Part shown: positions 21,801-29,947 of the stretch, in pieces
How positions within the stretch are numbered: the first letter of the stretch is position 1
Layout of the letters: each line of letters begins with the position of its first letter
DNA from: JBEKHI01 sp050012355
GTDB taxonomy: Bacteria > Actinomycetota > Actinomycetes > Streptosporangiales > Streptosporangiaceae
DNA length: 42,614 nucleotides
Direction: 5' to 3'
Assembly: GCA_050012355.1 (NCBI GenBank)
Contig: JBEKHI010000134.1
Span: forward strand, 1 to 42,614
Notes under the pieces: generated by a model
Seen by the model: only the letters and a program-made list of their open reading frames with translations
Database searches by the model: none
Told to the model about the DNA's origin: nothing
Program-made: the position numbers and the translations under genes

Positions 21801-22179
21801 CCCTTTGGTGGTCGGAGACTTGATGCGCACCGAGGTTGTTTCCGCCGCGCCTGAAATGCCGGTGGCGGTAGCGGCGGAGCGCATGGTCGCGCGAAAGGTC
21901 GGTTCCGCGTGCGTGCTCGAGGCCTCGTTCCTCGCGGGCATCCTCACCGAACGCGACGTGCTGCGGGCGGCGGCATCCGGGGCCGACCTGACGATCTCGA
22001 TGGTCAATGAGTGGATGACGCCTGACCCGCAGGCCGCGTCGCCGGAGATGTCCGTCGACGAGGCGGCGCAGATCATGGTCCGCAACGGGTTCCGCCATCT
22101 GCCTGTCCTGGACGGTAGGCACCTCTGCGGTATCGTCAGCCTGCGTGACCTGTTCGCCGCGCGGATCCGACGAGCCTGA
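21787..22179 (+). CDS. Tandem CBS-domain protein
   Basis: This 130-residue protein consists of two CBS motifs: VGDLMRTEVVSAAPEMPVAVAAERMVARKVGSACVL with TERDVLRAA (residues about 8-62), and VNEWMTPDPQAASPEMSVDEAAQIMVRNGFRHLPVLDGRHLCGIVSLRDLF (about 72-125). CBS pairs bind adenosyl nucleotides such as AMP, ATP or SAM and act as sensors. There is no catalytic domain, so it would work through a partner. The GTG start overlaps the upstream 80-residue gene by 14 nt, so the pair is probably coupled. Confidence 0.9.
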   Translation: MRVADPLVVGDLMRTEVVSAAPEMPVAVAAERMVARKVGSACVLEASFLAGILTERDVLRAAASGADLTISMVNEWMTPDPQAASPEMSVDEAAQIMVRNGFRHLPVLDGRHLCGIVSLRDLFAARIRRA

Positions 22180-22189
22180 AGTACGCCAC

Positions 22190-22204
22190 CGCCGCCCTGC
22201 GGCG
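22190..22204 (+). terminator. Short GC hairpin after the CBS gene
   Basis: CGCCGC (22190-22195) and GCGGCG (22199-22204) form a 6-bp stem with a CCT loop, 11 nt after the CBS stop. No T run follows, so it is a weak terminator candidate. Confidence 0.3.
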
Positions 22205-22212
22205 AGCGCTAT

Positions 22213-22256
22213 CGATGACCCATCGATGGGGCTATAGGCCCAGCGATGGGTCATCG
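22213..22256. repeat. Paired-palindrome element, copy B
   Basis: CGATGACCCATCG (22213-22225) and CGATGGGTCATCG (22244-22256) have starts 31 bp apart. The central CTATAG begins 19 nt after the first core's start, as in copy A. In this copy the first core extends to a perfect 7-bp arm (ATCGATG/CATCGAT). It lies in the 295-nt gap between the CBS and TetR genes. The rest of that gap holds no gene I can support. Confidence 0.82.
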
Positions 22257-22424
22257 ACGGGGTCCGGATGTCGCGGAGGGGTGCCGGTATGCGATGGTTT
22301 GTCTAGCGGGGCGAGGGGGCGGCGCGCCGCGAGCTAAGGTCGATTCGGACCTGCCAAGAACATTTTCGATTCTCCAGCGGTGATATAAAGTTGTGCCCGG
22401 TGGTCATGCGCTCGGCATTTTCTT

Positions 22425-22454
22425 TTGCTGGCCGGAAATGTCTCGCGCTAGGGT
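22425..22454 (+). promoter_or_regulatory. Putative promoter of the TetR gene
   Basis: TTGCTG (22425-22430) and TAGGGT (22449-22454) lie 18 bp apart, 20 nt before the start codon, in DNA that is AT-richer than its flanks. Confidence 0.4.
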
Positions 22455-22474
22455 CAAACCGGGAGTTAACGCGT

Positions 22475-23188
22475 ATGCCGGAATCTGAACCTGGTTTTCA
22501 GGACAAGCGGGTTGGTTTGGCTGATCGCCTCCAGGTAGCCAAACAGCGATCCGCGCTGCTGGTGCCGGAGGGTGGTATCCCGGCACGGGACTCCAGGATG
22601 CGGGCGCAGGGTCAGGCGACCGTGAACAAGCTGCTGAAAGCCGGCATGATCGAGCTTGACGAGCACGGGCTGCACGCCATCCGGGTGGACGACGTGGTGC
22701 AGCGCGCGGGTGTCTCGCATGGCACGTTCTACCTGTATTTTTCCAATAAAGATGACCTTTTCAGGACCCTGCTGCGGGTCGCGCTGCGCGATATGCTCGA
22801 GCTGGCCGACGAATTTCCGGTCGTCACCAGAAATGAAAACGGCAAGTCTTGCCTGCTCAAGTGGGTGCGGAAGTTTTTCCGAGTTTACGCGGCGCACGCA
22901 CCGGTCTTTCGCATTGTTGTCTCGACGGACCTGCTGATGGACGAGTTCTACAGCGGTGCGCGGGAGTCGCTCTTCGCCGTCGCGGAAGCCGTGGTCCGCG
23001 GCATGACGGCGGCCAGTCAGGCGGCTGGCGGGCGCCAGGAACACGTGGAACTGAAGGCGGTGGCCTGCCTGATGATGCTGGAGGGCGTGAACCTGCTGAT
23101 GAGCAACGAGGTCAGCCTGCCGGAAGCCGAGACTTCGGAACGGATCGCCGGGATCATGTTCGATGTCTTCGCGCCCGACCGCCCCTGA
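22475..23188 (+). CDS. TetR-family transcriptional regulator
   Basis: This is a 237-residue regulator. After a basic N-terminal extension (about 45 residues), the HTH reads GLHAIRVDDVVQRAGVSHGTFYLYFSNKDDLFRTLL, a textbook TetR recognition segment. A helical ligand-binding domain fills the remainder. The ATG at 22475 with GGGAG upstream is preferred; an in-frame start further upstream would pass through the promoter. A perfect palindrome (TACCGGG-6-CCCGGTA, 23200-23219) lies just after the gene and before the next membrane-protein gene and could be its operator. The ligand is unknown. Confidence 0.9.
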   Translation: MPESEPGFQDKRVGLADRLQVAKQRSALLVPEGGIPARDSRMRAQGQATVNKLLKAGMIELDEHGLHAIRVDDVVQRAGVSHGTFYLYFSNKDDLFRTLLRVALRDMLELADEFPVVTRNENGKSCLLKWVRKFFRVYAAHAPVFRIVVSTDLLMDEFYSGARESLFAVAEAVVRGMTAASQAAGGRQEHVELKAVACLMMLEGVNLLMSNEVSLPEAETSERIAGIMFDVFAPDRP

Positions 23189-23197
23189 CATCTGTCA

Positions 23198-23225
23198 CTT
23201 ACCGGGTGGCTGCCCGGTAGGTAAG
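23198..23225. promoter_or_regulatory. Palindrome between the tetR and membrane-protein genes
   Basis: TACCGGG (23200-23206) and CCCGGTA (23213-23219) form perfect 7-bp arms with a 6-nt centre; an outer pair, CTTACC and GGTAAG (23198-23203 and 23220-23225), gives an alternative pairing. TAAGGT (23222-23227) is followed after 7 nt by the ATG of the membrane-protein gene, a leaderless -10 position, so the palindrome would overlap the promoter. This fits a TetR-type operator. Confidence 0.45.
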
Positions 23226-23234
23226 GTAGCTGGC

Positions 23235-23738
23235 ATGTCAGGGGGAACCGCTGCCAACCTCGTAATCGGCGTCGTCATTCTCGCCGTGCTCATCTACCGT
23301 CAGGTCGTCACCCGGCCGCTGCGCGCCAGCTACCGGCTGCCGCTGATCCTGGCGGTGATCGGGGTGATCGAGTTCACCTCTTACCTCAAAGGCCAGCACG
23401 ACCTGACCGGGATCGGCGCCGCCGTCGCGGGCAGCCTCGCGATCGCGGCCGTGACCGGGGCGATCCGCGCGTTCACCGTCAAGGTATGGCGGTCCGGCGC
23501 GGGCCAACTGTGGCGCAAGGGCACCTGGCTCACCGCGCTGCTGTGGATCGTCTCGCTGGCCGCGCACCTCGGCTACGACTATGTGGTCAGCGCCAAGGGC
23601 GTCGGCGACGCGACCATCCTGCTCTACCTCGCGGTCACGCTCACCGTGCAGTACTGGGTGCTCCTGTACCGCGTCGACCGGAGGCCGCCACCAGACCTGA
23701 ATTCACCCGCCGAGGCCACGTCGGACCGCCGTAGATAA
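23235..23738 (+). CDS. Small polytopic membrane protein (DUF1453-like)
   Basis: This 167-residue protein has about five hydrophobic segments: NLVIGVVILAVLIY, a second around YRLPLILAVIGVIEF, IGAAVAGSLAIAAVTGAI, WLTALLWIVSLAAHLGY and ATILLYLAVTLTVQYWVLLY. The pattern, with RQVVTRPLRASYRLPLIL after the first helix, resembles actinobacterial DUF1453/CcdC-like membrane proteins. No function is known. The ATG at 23235 lies 7 nt after TAAGGT with no ribosome site, which suggests a leaderless transcript. Its last 98 nt overlap the converging pyrD gene. Confidence 0.75.
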   Translation: MSGGTAANLVIGVVILAVLIYRQVVTRPLRASYRLPLILAVIGVIEFTSYLKGQHDLTGIGAAVAGSLAIAAVTGAIRAFTVKVWRSGAGQLWRKGTWLTALLWIVSLAAHLGYDYVVSAKGVGDATILLYLAVTLTVQYWVLLYRVDRRPPPDLNSPAEATSDRRR

Positions 23739-24711
23739 ACGCTGTGTACGCCTGAACGAGGGTCGCGCCGGCTTCCAGCCGTTCCGCCGCGTCGGCCGCG
23801 TCCTCGATCCCGCCGGCCGCGATCAGCACCAGCCGGTCACCGGTGGTCGCCCGTAGCCGTCGCAGCACCTCGAGCGCGCGTTTCTTCACCGGGGCGCCGG
23901 ACATCCCGCCCGGGCCGGCATCGGCACCGGGCGGCAGTCCCTCGCGGGAGATCGTGGTGTTGGTCGCGATGATGCCGTCCAGGCCAAGCTCAAGCGCGAG
24001 GGCGGCGACCGCGTCGACGTCGTCGTCGGCCAGATCAGGGGCGATCTTGACCAGCAGCGGCACCCGCCGGGCCTGACTCGCCTCGTCAAGGGCCGCGCGG
24101 ACCGCGACCAGCAGCGGCCGCAGCTTGTCGGCCGCCTGCAGGTCGCGCAGGCCGGGCGTGTTCGGCGAACTGACGTTCACCACCACGTAGTCGGCCACAT
24201 CCGCGACCGCGCGGGCGCTGGTCACGTAGTCGGCGATTGCCTCTTCTTCGCTAGCCGCCTTGGTCTTGCCGATGTTCACCCCGGTGATCGTTCCGCCGGC
24301 CCGCCGGCTGGTCCGCAGCCGGGCGGCCACCGCCAGCGCCCCCGAGTTGTTGAAGCCCATCCGGTTGACCAGCGCTCGCTGCGCGGGGAACCGGAACAGC
24401 CGGGGACGGGGGTTGCCCGGCTGCGGGCAGGCGGTCACGGTGCCCACCTCGACGAAGCCGAAGCCGAGCGCGGCCAGCCCGGCGACTCCCTCGCCGTTCT
24501 TGTCGAAGCCGGCGGCCAGGCCGAGCGGGCTCGGGAACTTCAGCCCCAGCGCGGTCACCCGGAGCGCGGGGTCACGTGGCGCGAACAGACGGCGCAGCAG
24601 CGGCAGGCCGCCGGGTAGCGCGGCGACCGCGCGGATCAGCCCGAAGCCGATCCGGTGCGCGGTCTCCGCGTCTATCCGCTTGAAGACAATCCGGTAAAGC
24701 GCCTGGTACAC
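23641..24711 (-). CDS. pyrD: Dihydroorotate dehydrogenase (quinone), class 2
   Basis: This 356-residue enzyme oxidises dihydroorotate to orotate in pyrimidine synthesis. It is the membrane-associated class 2 form: an N-terminal amphipathic helix (YQALYRIVFKRIDAETAHRIGFGLIRAV), FPSPLGLAAGFDKNGE, VGTVTACPQPGNPRPRLFR, NRMGFNNSGA, the catalytic Ser region VNVSSPNTPGLRDLQ, LVKIAPDL, ATNTT and the FMN-binding IAAGGIEDAADAAERLEAGATLVQAYTAFIYGG. It uses GTG at 24711, 9 nt after the stop of the ABC exporter gene, so both are probably co-transcribed. The final about 33 codons overlap the membrane-protein gene on the other strand. Confidence 0.95.
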   Translation of the reverse strand: MYQALYRIVFKRIDAETAHRIGFGLIRAVAALPGGLPLLRRLFAPRDPALRVTALGLKFPSPLGLAAGFDKNGEGVAGLAALGFGFVEVGTVTACPQPGNPRPRLFRFPAQRALVNRMGFNNSGALAVAARLRTSRRAGGTITGVNIGKTKAASEEEAIADYVTSARAVADVADYVVVNVSSPNTPGLRDLQAADKLRPLLVAVRAALDEASQARRVPLLVKIAPDLADDDVDAVAALALELGLDGIIATNTTISREGLPPGADAGPGGMSGAPVKKRALEVLRRLRATTGDRLVLIAAGGIEDAADAAERLEAGATLVQAYTAFIYGGPTWPRRVNSGLVAASGRRGTGAPSTAR

Positions 24712-24720
24712 GCGGGCAGC

Positions 24721-27700
24721 CTACTGGGATTCCTTGACGGCTTCGGCCAGCTCGTCGTCGATGTCATCGACGTCTCCGACAAACGCTTCCCACAGGCTGG
24801 CGTAGATGCCGTCGGCCGCGAGCAGCTCCTCGTGGGTGCCGATTTCGGCGAGCCGGCCGTGGTCAAGGACGGCGATCCGGTCGGCTCGGGCCGCGGTGGT
24901 CAGCCGGTGCGCCACCACGATCGTGGTGCGCTTGGCGGCCAGTTGCCGGGTGGCCCTGGTCACCTGGGCCTCGGAGGCGAGGTCAAGGGCGGCGGTCGCC
25001 TCGTCGAGCAGCAAGATGTCCGGGTCGGCGAGTTCGGCCCGGGCCAGCGCGATGAGCTGGCGTTGGCCGGCTGAGAGGTTACGTCCGCGTTCGGCCACCG
25101 GGTGCAGGTACCCGCCCGGCAGCCTGGCGATCATGTCGTGCGCCCCGACCGCGCGAGCGGCGGCCTCCACCTGCTGCGGCGGCGCGTCCGGCCGTGCGTA
25201 GGCGATCGAGTCCCGGATCGTGCCGGTGAACAGGTACGCCTCCTGCGGGACCACGCCAAGCCGGTGCCGGAAGGACGCCAGGTCGAGCGACCGCACGTCC
25301 ATCCCCTCGCCCGCCTCTCCTGCTCCCCACACCAGCACCGCGCCGCCGGTCACGTCGTAGAACCTGGCCATGAGCTTGACGATGGTGGACTTACCGGCGC
25401 CGGTCTGCCCGACCAGCGCGACGGTCTCCCCGGCGGCCACCTTGAGCTCGACCTCGTCGATGGCGGGCTGGAGACCGGGGGCGTAGGCGAACTGCGCGTC
25501 CCGCAGCTCGATGGCGCCGGACAGCCGGGTGACCGGCCGCGCGTCGGACGCCTCCGGAGTGGAGGTACGCAGCCGGAGCAGGTCCTTGATCCGCTGCAGG
25601 CCGACCATCGCCTGCTGGTAGCCGTCGAAGACCTGGGAAAGCTGCTGCACCGGCGAGAACACCAAGTCGATGTAGAGCAGGTAGGCGATCAGCGCTCCGG
25701 CCGACAGCTGCCCCGAGCGGACCTGATTGACCGAGATCATCAGCACCAGCGTGCCGGCCAGGGTGGAAAGCGTCTGCACGAACGGGAAATACGTCGCGAT
25801 GTAGCGCTGCGCGCGCAGCCGGGAGGTCCGGTAGGCGTCCGAGCGGGCGGCGAACCGGCCGGCGTTGACCGATTCGCGGCCGTACGCCTGGGTCACCCGC
25901 AGTCCGGCGACGTTCTCCGCGAGGTCGGCGTTGACCAGGCTCACCCGTTCCCGCGCCTCCGCGTAGGCCTGCGAGGACTTCGCGCGGAACACCACGGTCG
26001 CGACGATGACGAACGGCATGATCGCGAGCACGTACAGGCCGAGATGCACGTTGATGATGAGCAGCGCCGCCAGCACCCCGAAGAACGTCAGGCCGGAGCT
26101 CACCATCGTGATCAGGCCGGTCTGCAGGAAGGTGGACAGCGCGTCCACGTCGGTGGTCATCCGGGTCATGATCCGCCCGGACAGCTCCCGTTCGTAGAAG
26201 TCGAGCCCGAGCCGCTGCAGCTGGGCGAAGATCTTGACGCGCAGCGTGAACAGCAGCCGTTCGCCGTTGCGGCCGACCACCATGGTCTCGGCGATGTTCA
26301 CCACCCAGTCGGCGGCGGCGATCGCCAGCCCGGCCAGCGCGATGAGCATGATGGTGCGGGTGTCGTGCAGCTCGACGCCGGAGTCGATCCCGCCGCGGAC
26401 CAGCGCGGGCATGGCCAGGCTGGCGAGGGTGTCGAGCCCGTCGAGCAGCAGTCCGGCGATGAGCGCGATGGCCAGCGGGCGCAGCAGGCGCCGCAGCGTG
26501 AATTCGGGCGTCGGCTGCCCGGCCGCGCGCCGCCGGGCGTCGCGCCGCCCGGCGCGGCCAGTGCGCTCCGGCACGGCGGCGCGGGCCTGCTCCAGGTCGA
26601 CTTTCGGCGTGTCGGTGGCGGGCGGCAGCGCCGCGACCTGCGCGAGCAGCTCAGGACTGGGCGGAACCGAGCCGATCATGCCGTTCATCGGACCACCACG
26701 GCCGCCGCTACCGTCGGCCGTCCCGGTGCGGACCGCGATCCCCTCCGGCACCCGCGCGGGATCCCACAGGTCCGGGGTGATCTCGTGGTCCTCGTAGTAC
26801 GCGAGTTCTCCGGCGTCGGTGCCCTCCGCGTCGTCGCCCGGGCCGGCGATGAGCATCCGGAACAGCGGGCAGCGCGCGTTCAGCTCCTCCTGCGTCCCGA
26901 CGTCCGCGAGCCGTCCGTCGTCGGACAGCACCGCGATCCGGTCCGCGAGGTGCAGCGTGGACCGGCGGTGCGCGATCAGCAGCGTGGTCCGGTTGTGCAT
27001 CACCCGGCGCAGCGTCTCGTGAATGGACGCTTCCACGCGCGGGTCCACCGCGGAGGTGGCGTCGTCAAGCACGAGCAGCCGGGGATCGGTGATCAGCGCC
27101 CGGGCCAGCGCGACCCGCTGCCGCTGGCCGCCGGAAAGCGTAAGCCCCTGCTCGCCGACCACGGTGTCGTAGCCGTCAGGCAGCTCACGGATGAACTCAT
27201 CGGCCTCGGCCGCGCGGGCCGCCGCCTCGATCTGCTCACCTGAAGCCGCTGGCCGGCCGTAGGCGATGTTCGCCCGCACCGAATCGGAGAACAGGAAGCT
27301 GTCCTCCATCACCAGGCCGATCGAGTCCCGGAGCGAGGCCATCGTGACGTCCCGTACGTCATAGCCGCCCACCAGCACGCCGCCGCCGCCCACGTCGTAG
27401 AACCTCGGCAGCAGCATCGAGAGCGTGGACTTGCCCGACCCGGAGGGGCCGACGACCGCCATCGTCTCCCCGGGCCGCACGGTCAGCGAGAAGTCGCGTA
27501 GCACCGGCTGGGAGGGCACGTAACCGAACTTCACGTGGTCGAACGTGATCCCGTCGGCGTCAGCGGGCAGCGGCTTCGCGTCGGCCGCGTCGGTGATCAC
27601 CGGCCGCGAGTCGATCACCTCGAACACCCGCTGCACGCTGGCCCGCGCCTCCTGGCCGATGGTCACCAGGCCGGTGAGTACCCGGACCGGCCCGGCCAGC

Positions 27701-28572
27701 TGGGTCAGGTAAGAGGAGAAGGCGAGGAAGGTGCCCAGCGTGATGGAACCGCGCACCGCGAGCCAGCCGCCCAGCGCGAGCACACCGACCAGCCCCAGGT
27801 AAGGGACGGCCGTCAGCGCCGGGTTGTACCACGCGGTGAACCGGATCATCCGCAGCCGGGAGGCGAACAGCTGCTCGCTGGTGCGTTCCAGCCGCTGCTG
27901 CTCCTGTTCCTCCTGGCCGAAGCCCTTGACCACCCGGACGCCGCCGATCGCCTCATCGACGATCCCGGCCACCTCGCCGACCTGCTGCTGGGCATCCCAG
28001 GTCGCCGGGAAGATCTTGCGCTTGGACCGCATAGCGAGAATCCACAGCAGCGGTGCCACCGCCAGCGCCACCAGCGACAGCAGCGGTGACAGCACCACCA
28101 TGATCACCAGCGACAAGAAGAACAGCAGGATGCTGCCCAAGGCGAGCGGCGTCATCTGCAGCAGGCCCTGCACCATGTTCAGGTCGGAGATGGAGCGGCC
28201 GACAAGCTGGCCGGTGTGGATCTCGTCCTGGCGCTCGCCGTCCAGCCGGGACAGCGCGCCGAACAGCTCGGTCCGCATCCGGTGCTGGGCGTCGAGCGCG
28301 ACCCGGCCGCCGAGATAGCGGCGCAGGTAAATGCCGCCGAAGTTCACCACGGCGGCGATCAGCAGGCCGACCACCAGCGGCGCGATCGGTGCCGCGTGCC
28401 GGGCCAGGATCACGTTGTCGACCACGTCCCGCTGCAGCAGCGGGATCGAGAGGGTGGCGGCGGTAGCGGCTATCGAGCCGATGAGCGCCAGCACGGTGGC
28501 CCGGCGCTCTTGCCAGCAGTATGTCCAAAGACGCCGCATCCAGCCCAAGTTAACAGCGTCTTTTTCGCTCAT
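24721..28572 (-). CDS. Fused two-half ABC exporter with one degenerate ATP site
   Basis: This 1283-residue protein holds a complete heterodimer-type exporter in one chain: TMD1 (about 20-320), NBD1 (about 340-575), a charged linker, TMD2 (about 690-980), NBD2 (about 1030-1265). NBD1 has Walker A GPSGSGKST (375-383) and signature LSGGQ, but the Q-loop reads LVMEDSF (Gln replaced by Glu) and Walker B ends LLVLDDAT (Asp for the catalytic Glu). NBD2 has Walker A GQTGAGKST, an intact VVPQEAYLF Q-loop, Walker B LLLLDEAT and a variant signature, LSAGQ. The chain thus has one consensus and one degenerate site, as in TM287/288. The substrate is unknown (drug or lipid class). The ATG at 28572 follows AGGA; pyrD follows. 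Confidence 0.93.
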   Translation of the reverse strand: MSEKDAVNLGWMRRLWTYCWQERRATVLALIGSIAATAATLSIPLLQRDVVDNVILARHAAPIAPLVVGLLIAAVVNFGGIYLRRYLGGRVALDAQHRMRTELFGALSRLDGERQDEIHTGQLVGRSISDLNMVQGLLQMTPLALGSILLFFLSLVIMVVLSPLLSLVALAVAPLLWILAMRSKRKIFPATWDAQQQVGEVAGIVDEAIGGVRVVKGFGQEEQEQQRLERTSEQLFASRLRMIRFTAWYNPALTAVPYLGLVGVLALGGWLAVRGSITLGTFLAFSSYLTQLAGPVRVLTGLVTIGQEARASVQRVFEVIDSRPVITDAADAKPLPADADGITFDHVKFGYVPSQPVLRDFSLTVRPGETMAVVGPSGSGKSTLSMLLPRFYDVGGGGVLVGGYDVRDVTMASLRDSIGLVMEDSFLFSDSVRANIAYGRPAASGEQIEAAARAAEADEFIRELPDGYDTVVGEQGLTLSGGQRQRVALARALITDPRLLVLDDATSAVDPRVEASIHETLRRVMHNRTTLLIAHRRSTLHLADRIAVLSDDGRLADVGTQEELNARCPLFRMLIAGPGDDAEGTDAGELAYYEDHEITPDLWDPARVPEGIAVRTGTADGSGGRGGPMNGMIGSVPPSPELLAQVAALPPATDTPKVDLEQARAAVPERTGRAGRRDARRRAAGQPTPEFTLRRLLRPLAIALIAGLLLDGLDTLASLAMPALVRGGIDSGVELHDTRTIMLIALAGLAIAAADWVVNIAETMVVGRNGERLLFTLRVKIFAQLQRLGLDFYERELSGRIMTRMTTDVDALSTFLQTGLITMVSSGLTFFGVLAALLIINVHLGLYVLAIMPFVIVATVVFRAKSSQAYAEARERVSLVNADLAENVAGLRVTQAYGRESVNAGRFAARSDAYRTSRLRAQRYIATYFPFVQTLSTLAGTLVLMISVNQVRSGQLSAGALIAYLLYIDLVFSPVQQLSQVFDGYQQAMVGLQRIKDLLRLRTSTPEASDARPVTRLSGAIELRDAQFAYAPGLQPAIDEVELKVAAGETVALVGQTGAGKSTIVKLMARFYDVTGGAVLVWGAGEAGEGMDVRSLDLASFRHRLGVVPQEAYLFTGTIRDSIAYARPDAPPQQVEAAARAVGAHDMIARLPGGYLHPVAERGRNLSAGQRQLIALARAELADPDILLLDEATAALDLASEAQVTRATRQLAAKRTTIVVAHRLTTAARADRIAVLDHGRLAEIGTHEELLAADGIYASLWEAFVGDVDDIDDELAEAVKESQ

Positions 28573-28813
28573 ATGTCCTAATCGTCCCCGGGTCTCAGTA
28601 AGCTCAGCCAGCATAACATCTCGCCGAGTGATTTCATTTCCCGAGCTAACGATGTAGTCGCCGCAAGTCCCCGCGGTCGCCAGTTTCGCGATCAGCGACC
28701 CGCCGCAAACTCCTGCGAAGCAGTGCCCGGGAGCCTTAGCGTTAGTTCCCGGGAGGCGCGGCAGCTGGCGCGTACTTCCGCGTAATGTCAGCCATCCTCG
28801 CTAGAGTCCTGCC
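28573..28813. promoter_or_regulatory. Divergent region between the ABC exporter and sbcDC
   Basis: This 241-nt gap contains a 7-bp inverted repeat, CCCGGGA (28726-28732) and TCCCGGG (28747-28753), with a 14-nt loop. It also contains TAGAGT (28802-28807), which ends 6 nt before the sbcD ATG, the spacing of a leaderless promoter. I see no LexA-type SOS box (TCGAACNNNNGTTCGA) here. Confidence 0.45.
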
Positions 28814-29947
28814 ATGCGAATCCTTCACACCTCCGACTGGCATCTCGGGCGTTCCCTGCACCGCGCTGACCTTCGTGAGGCGCAGGCGCGTTTCGCTGAC
28901 CATCTGGTCTCCACCGTCAAGGAAGAAAGCATCGACGCGGTGCTGGTCGCCGGGGATGTCTACGACCGGGCGGTGCCGCCGGTGGACTCGGTCGCGCTAT
29001 TCGAGGAGACGCTCGCCCGGCTGCGCGACGTGGGAGCGCGGGTGGTGCTGATCAGCGGCAACCACGACTCGGCTCGTCGGCTCGGCGTGAACTCGGCGCT
29101 GATCGACGCGGCTGGCGTGCACCTGCGGACCCGCCGGGAGATCCTCGACACCCCGGTGACGCTCACCGACGAGCACGGCGAGGTCGCGGTCTACGGGGTC
29201 CCTTACACCGAGCCCGCCGCCACCGACCTGCCAGAACACACTCATACCGCGGTGTTCAGCGACGCGGTGCAGCGCATCCGCACCGACGTGGCCCGCCGCG
29301 ACGCGCGGCGCACGATCGTGATGGCGCACGGCTGGATCGCCGGCGGGGAACCGAGCGAGTCCGAGCGCGAGATCGCCGTCGGCGGCGTCGGCCAGGTCCC
29401 GCTGAGCGTGTTCGACGGGTTCAGCTACGTGGCGCTCGGCCACCTGCACGGCCAGCAGACCCTCGCCGAGCACCTGCGCTACAGCGGTTCACCGCTGCCG
29501 TACTCGTTCTCCGAGGCCAATCACAACAAGGGAAGCTGGCTGGCTGAGCTTGACGCGAGCGGGCTGACCCGCGTCGAGCGCGTCCCCGCCCCCGTCTACC
29601 GCAAGCTCAGCGTGCTGCGCGGTCCGCTGGACGCGCTGCTCACCGAACCGGAGCACGACGCGCGCGAGAACGACTTCCTGTCCGTCACGCTCACCGACAC
29701 GGTGCGTCCCGAAGGCGCCATGGACCAGTTGCGCACGCGTTTCCCGCACGTGCTGGTGCTCGCCTTCGACCCCGAGGGCGTCGTGCGCGACACCCGCTCG
29801 TACGGCCAGAAGACGCGAGGCCGCACCGACGTGCAGGTCGCGGCCGAGTTCGTCTCCCACGTCCGTGGCGCCCCGCCTAGCCTTAACGAGGAACGGTTGC
29901 TGTCGAGTGCCTTCGACTCGGTCCGCCGGGAAGGAGACGCGGCCTGA
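28814..29947 (+). CDS. sbcD: SbcD, nuclease subunit of SbcCD
   Basis: This 377-residue Mre11-type metallophosphoesterase has motifs HTSDWHLGR (residues 5-13), VLVAGDVYDRAVP, VLISGNHDS, VMAHGWIAGG and GHLHGQQ, the complete two-metal nuclease site. With SbcC it forms the exonuclease/hairpin endonuclease that processes blocked DNA ends and palindromes. Its TGA overlaps the sbcC ATG (TGATG), so the subunits are translationally coupled. The ATG lies 6 nt after TAGAGT without a ribosome site. Confidence 0.97.
   Translation: MRILHTSDWHLGRSLHRADLREAQARFADHLVSTVKEESIDAVLVAGDVYDRAVPPVDSVALFEETLARLRDVGARVVLISGNHDSARRLGVNSALIDAAGVHLRTRREILDTPVTLTDEHGEVAVYGVPYTEPAATDLPEHTHTAVFSDAVQRIRTDVARRDARRTIVMAHGWIAGGEPSESEREIAVGGVGQVPLSVFDGFSYVALGHLHGQQTLAEHLRYSGSPLPYSFSEANHNKGSWLAELDASGLTRVERVPAPVYRKLSVLRGPLDALLTEPEHDARENDFLSVTLTDTVRPEGAMDQLRTRFPHVLVLAFDPEGVVRDTRSYGQKTRGRTDVQVAAEFVSHVRGAPPSLNEERLLSSAFDSVRREGDAA

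Noticed and set aside
25102..27243. 713-codon open frame antisense to the ABC exporter gene
   Set aside because: It is a mirror effect of high GC content: the translation is rich in Arg, Gly, His and Asp without any domain, while the opposite strand encodes a complete ABC exporter with all motifs.
28573..28813. LexA/SOS box upstream of sbcDC
   Set aside because: No TCGAAC-N4-GTTCGA-like sequence is present; only a CCCGGGA inverted repeat with a long loop.
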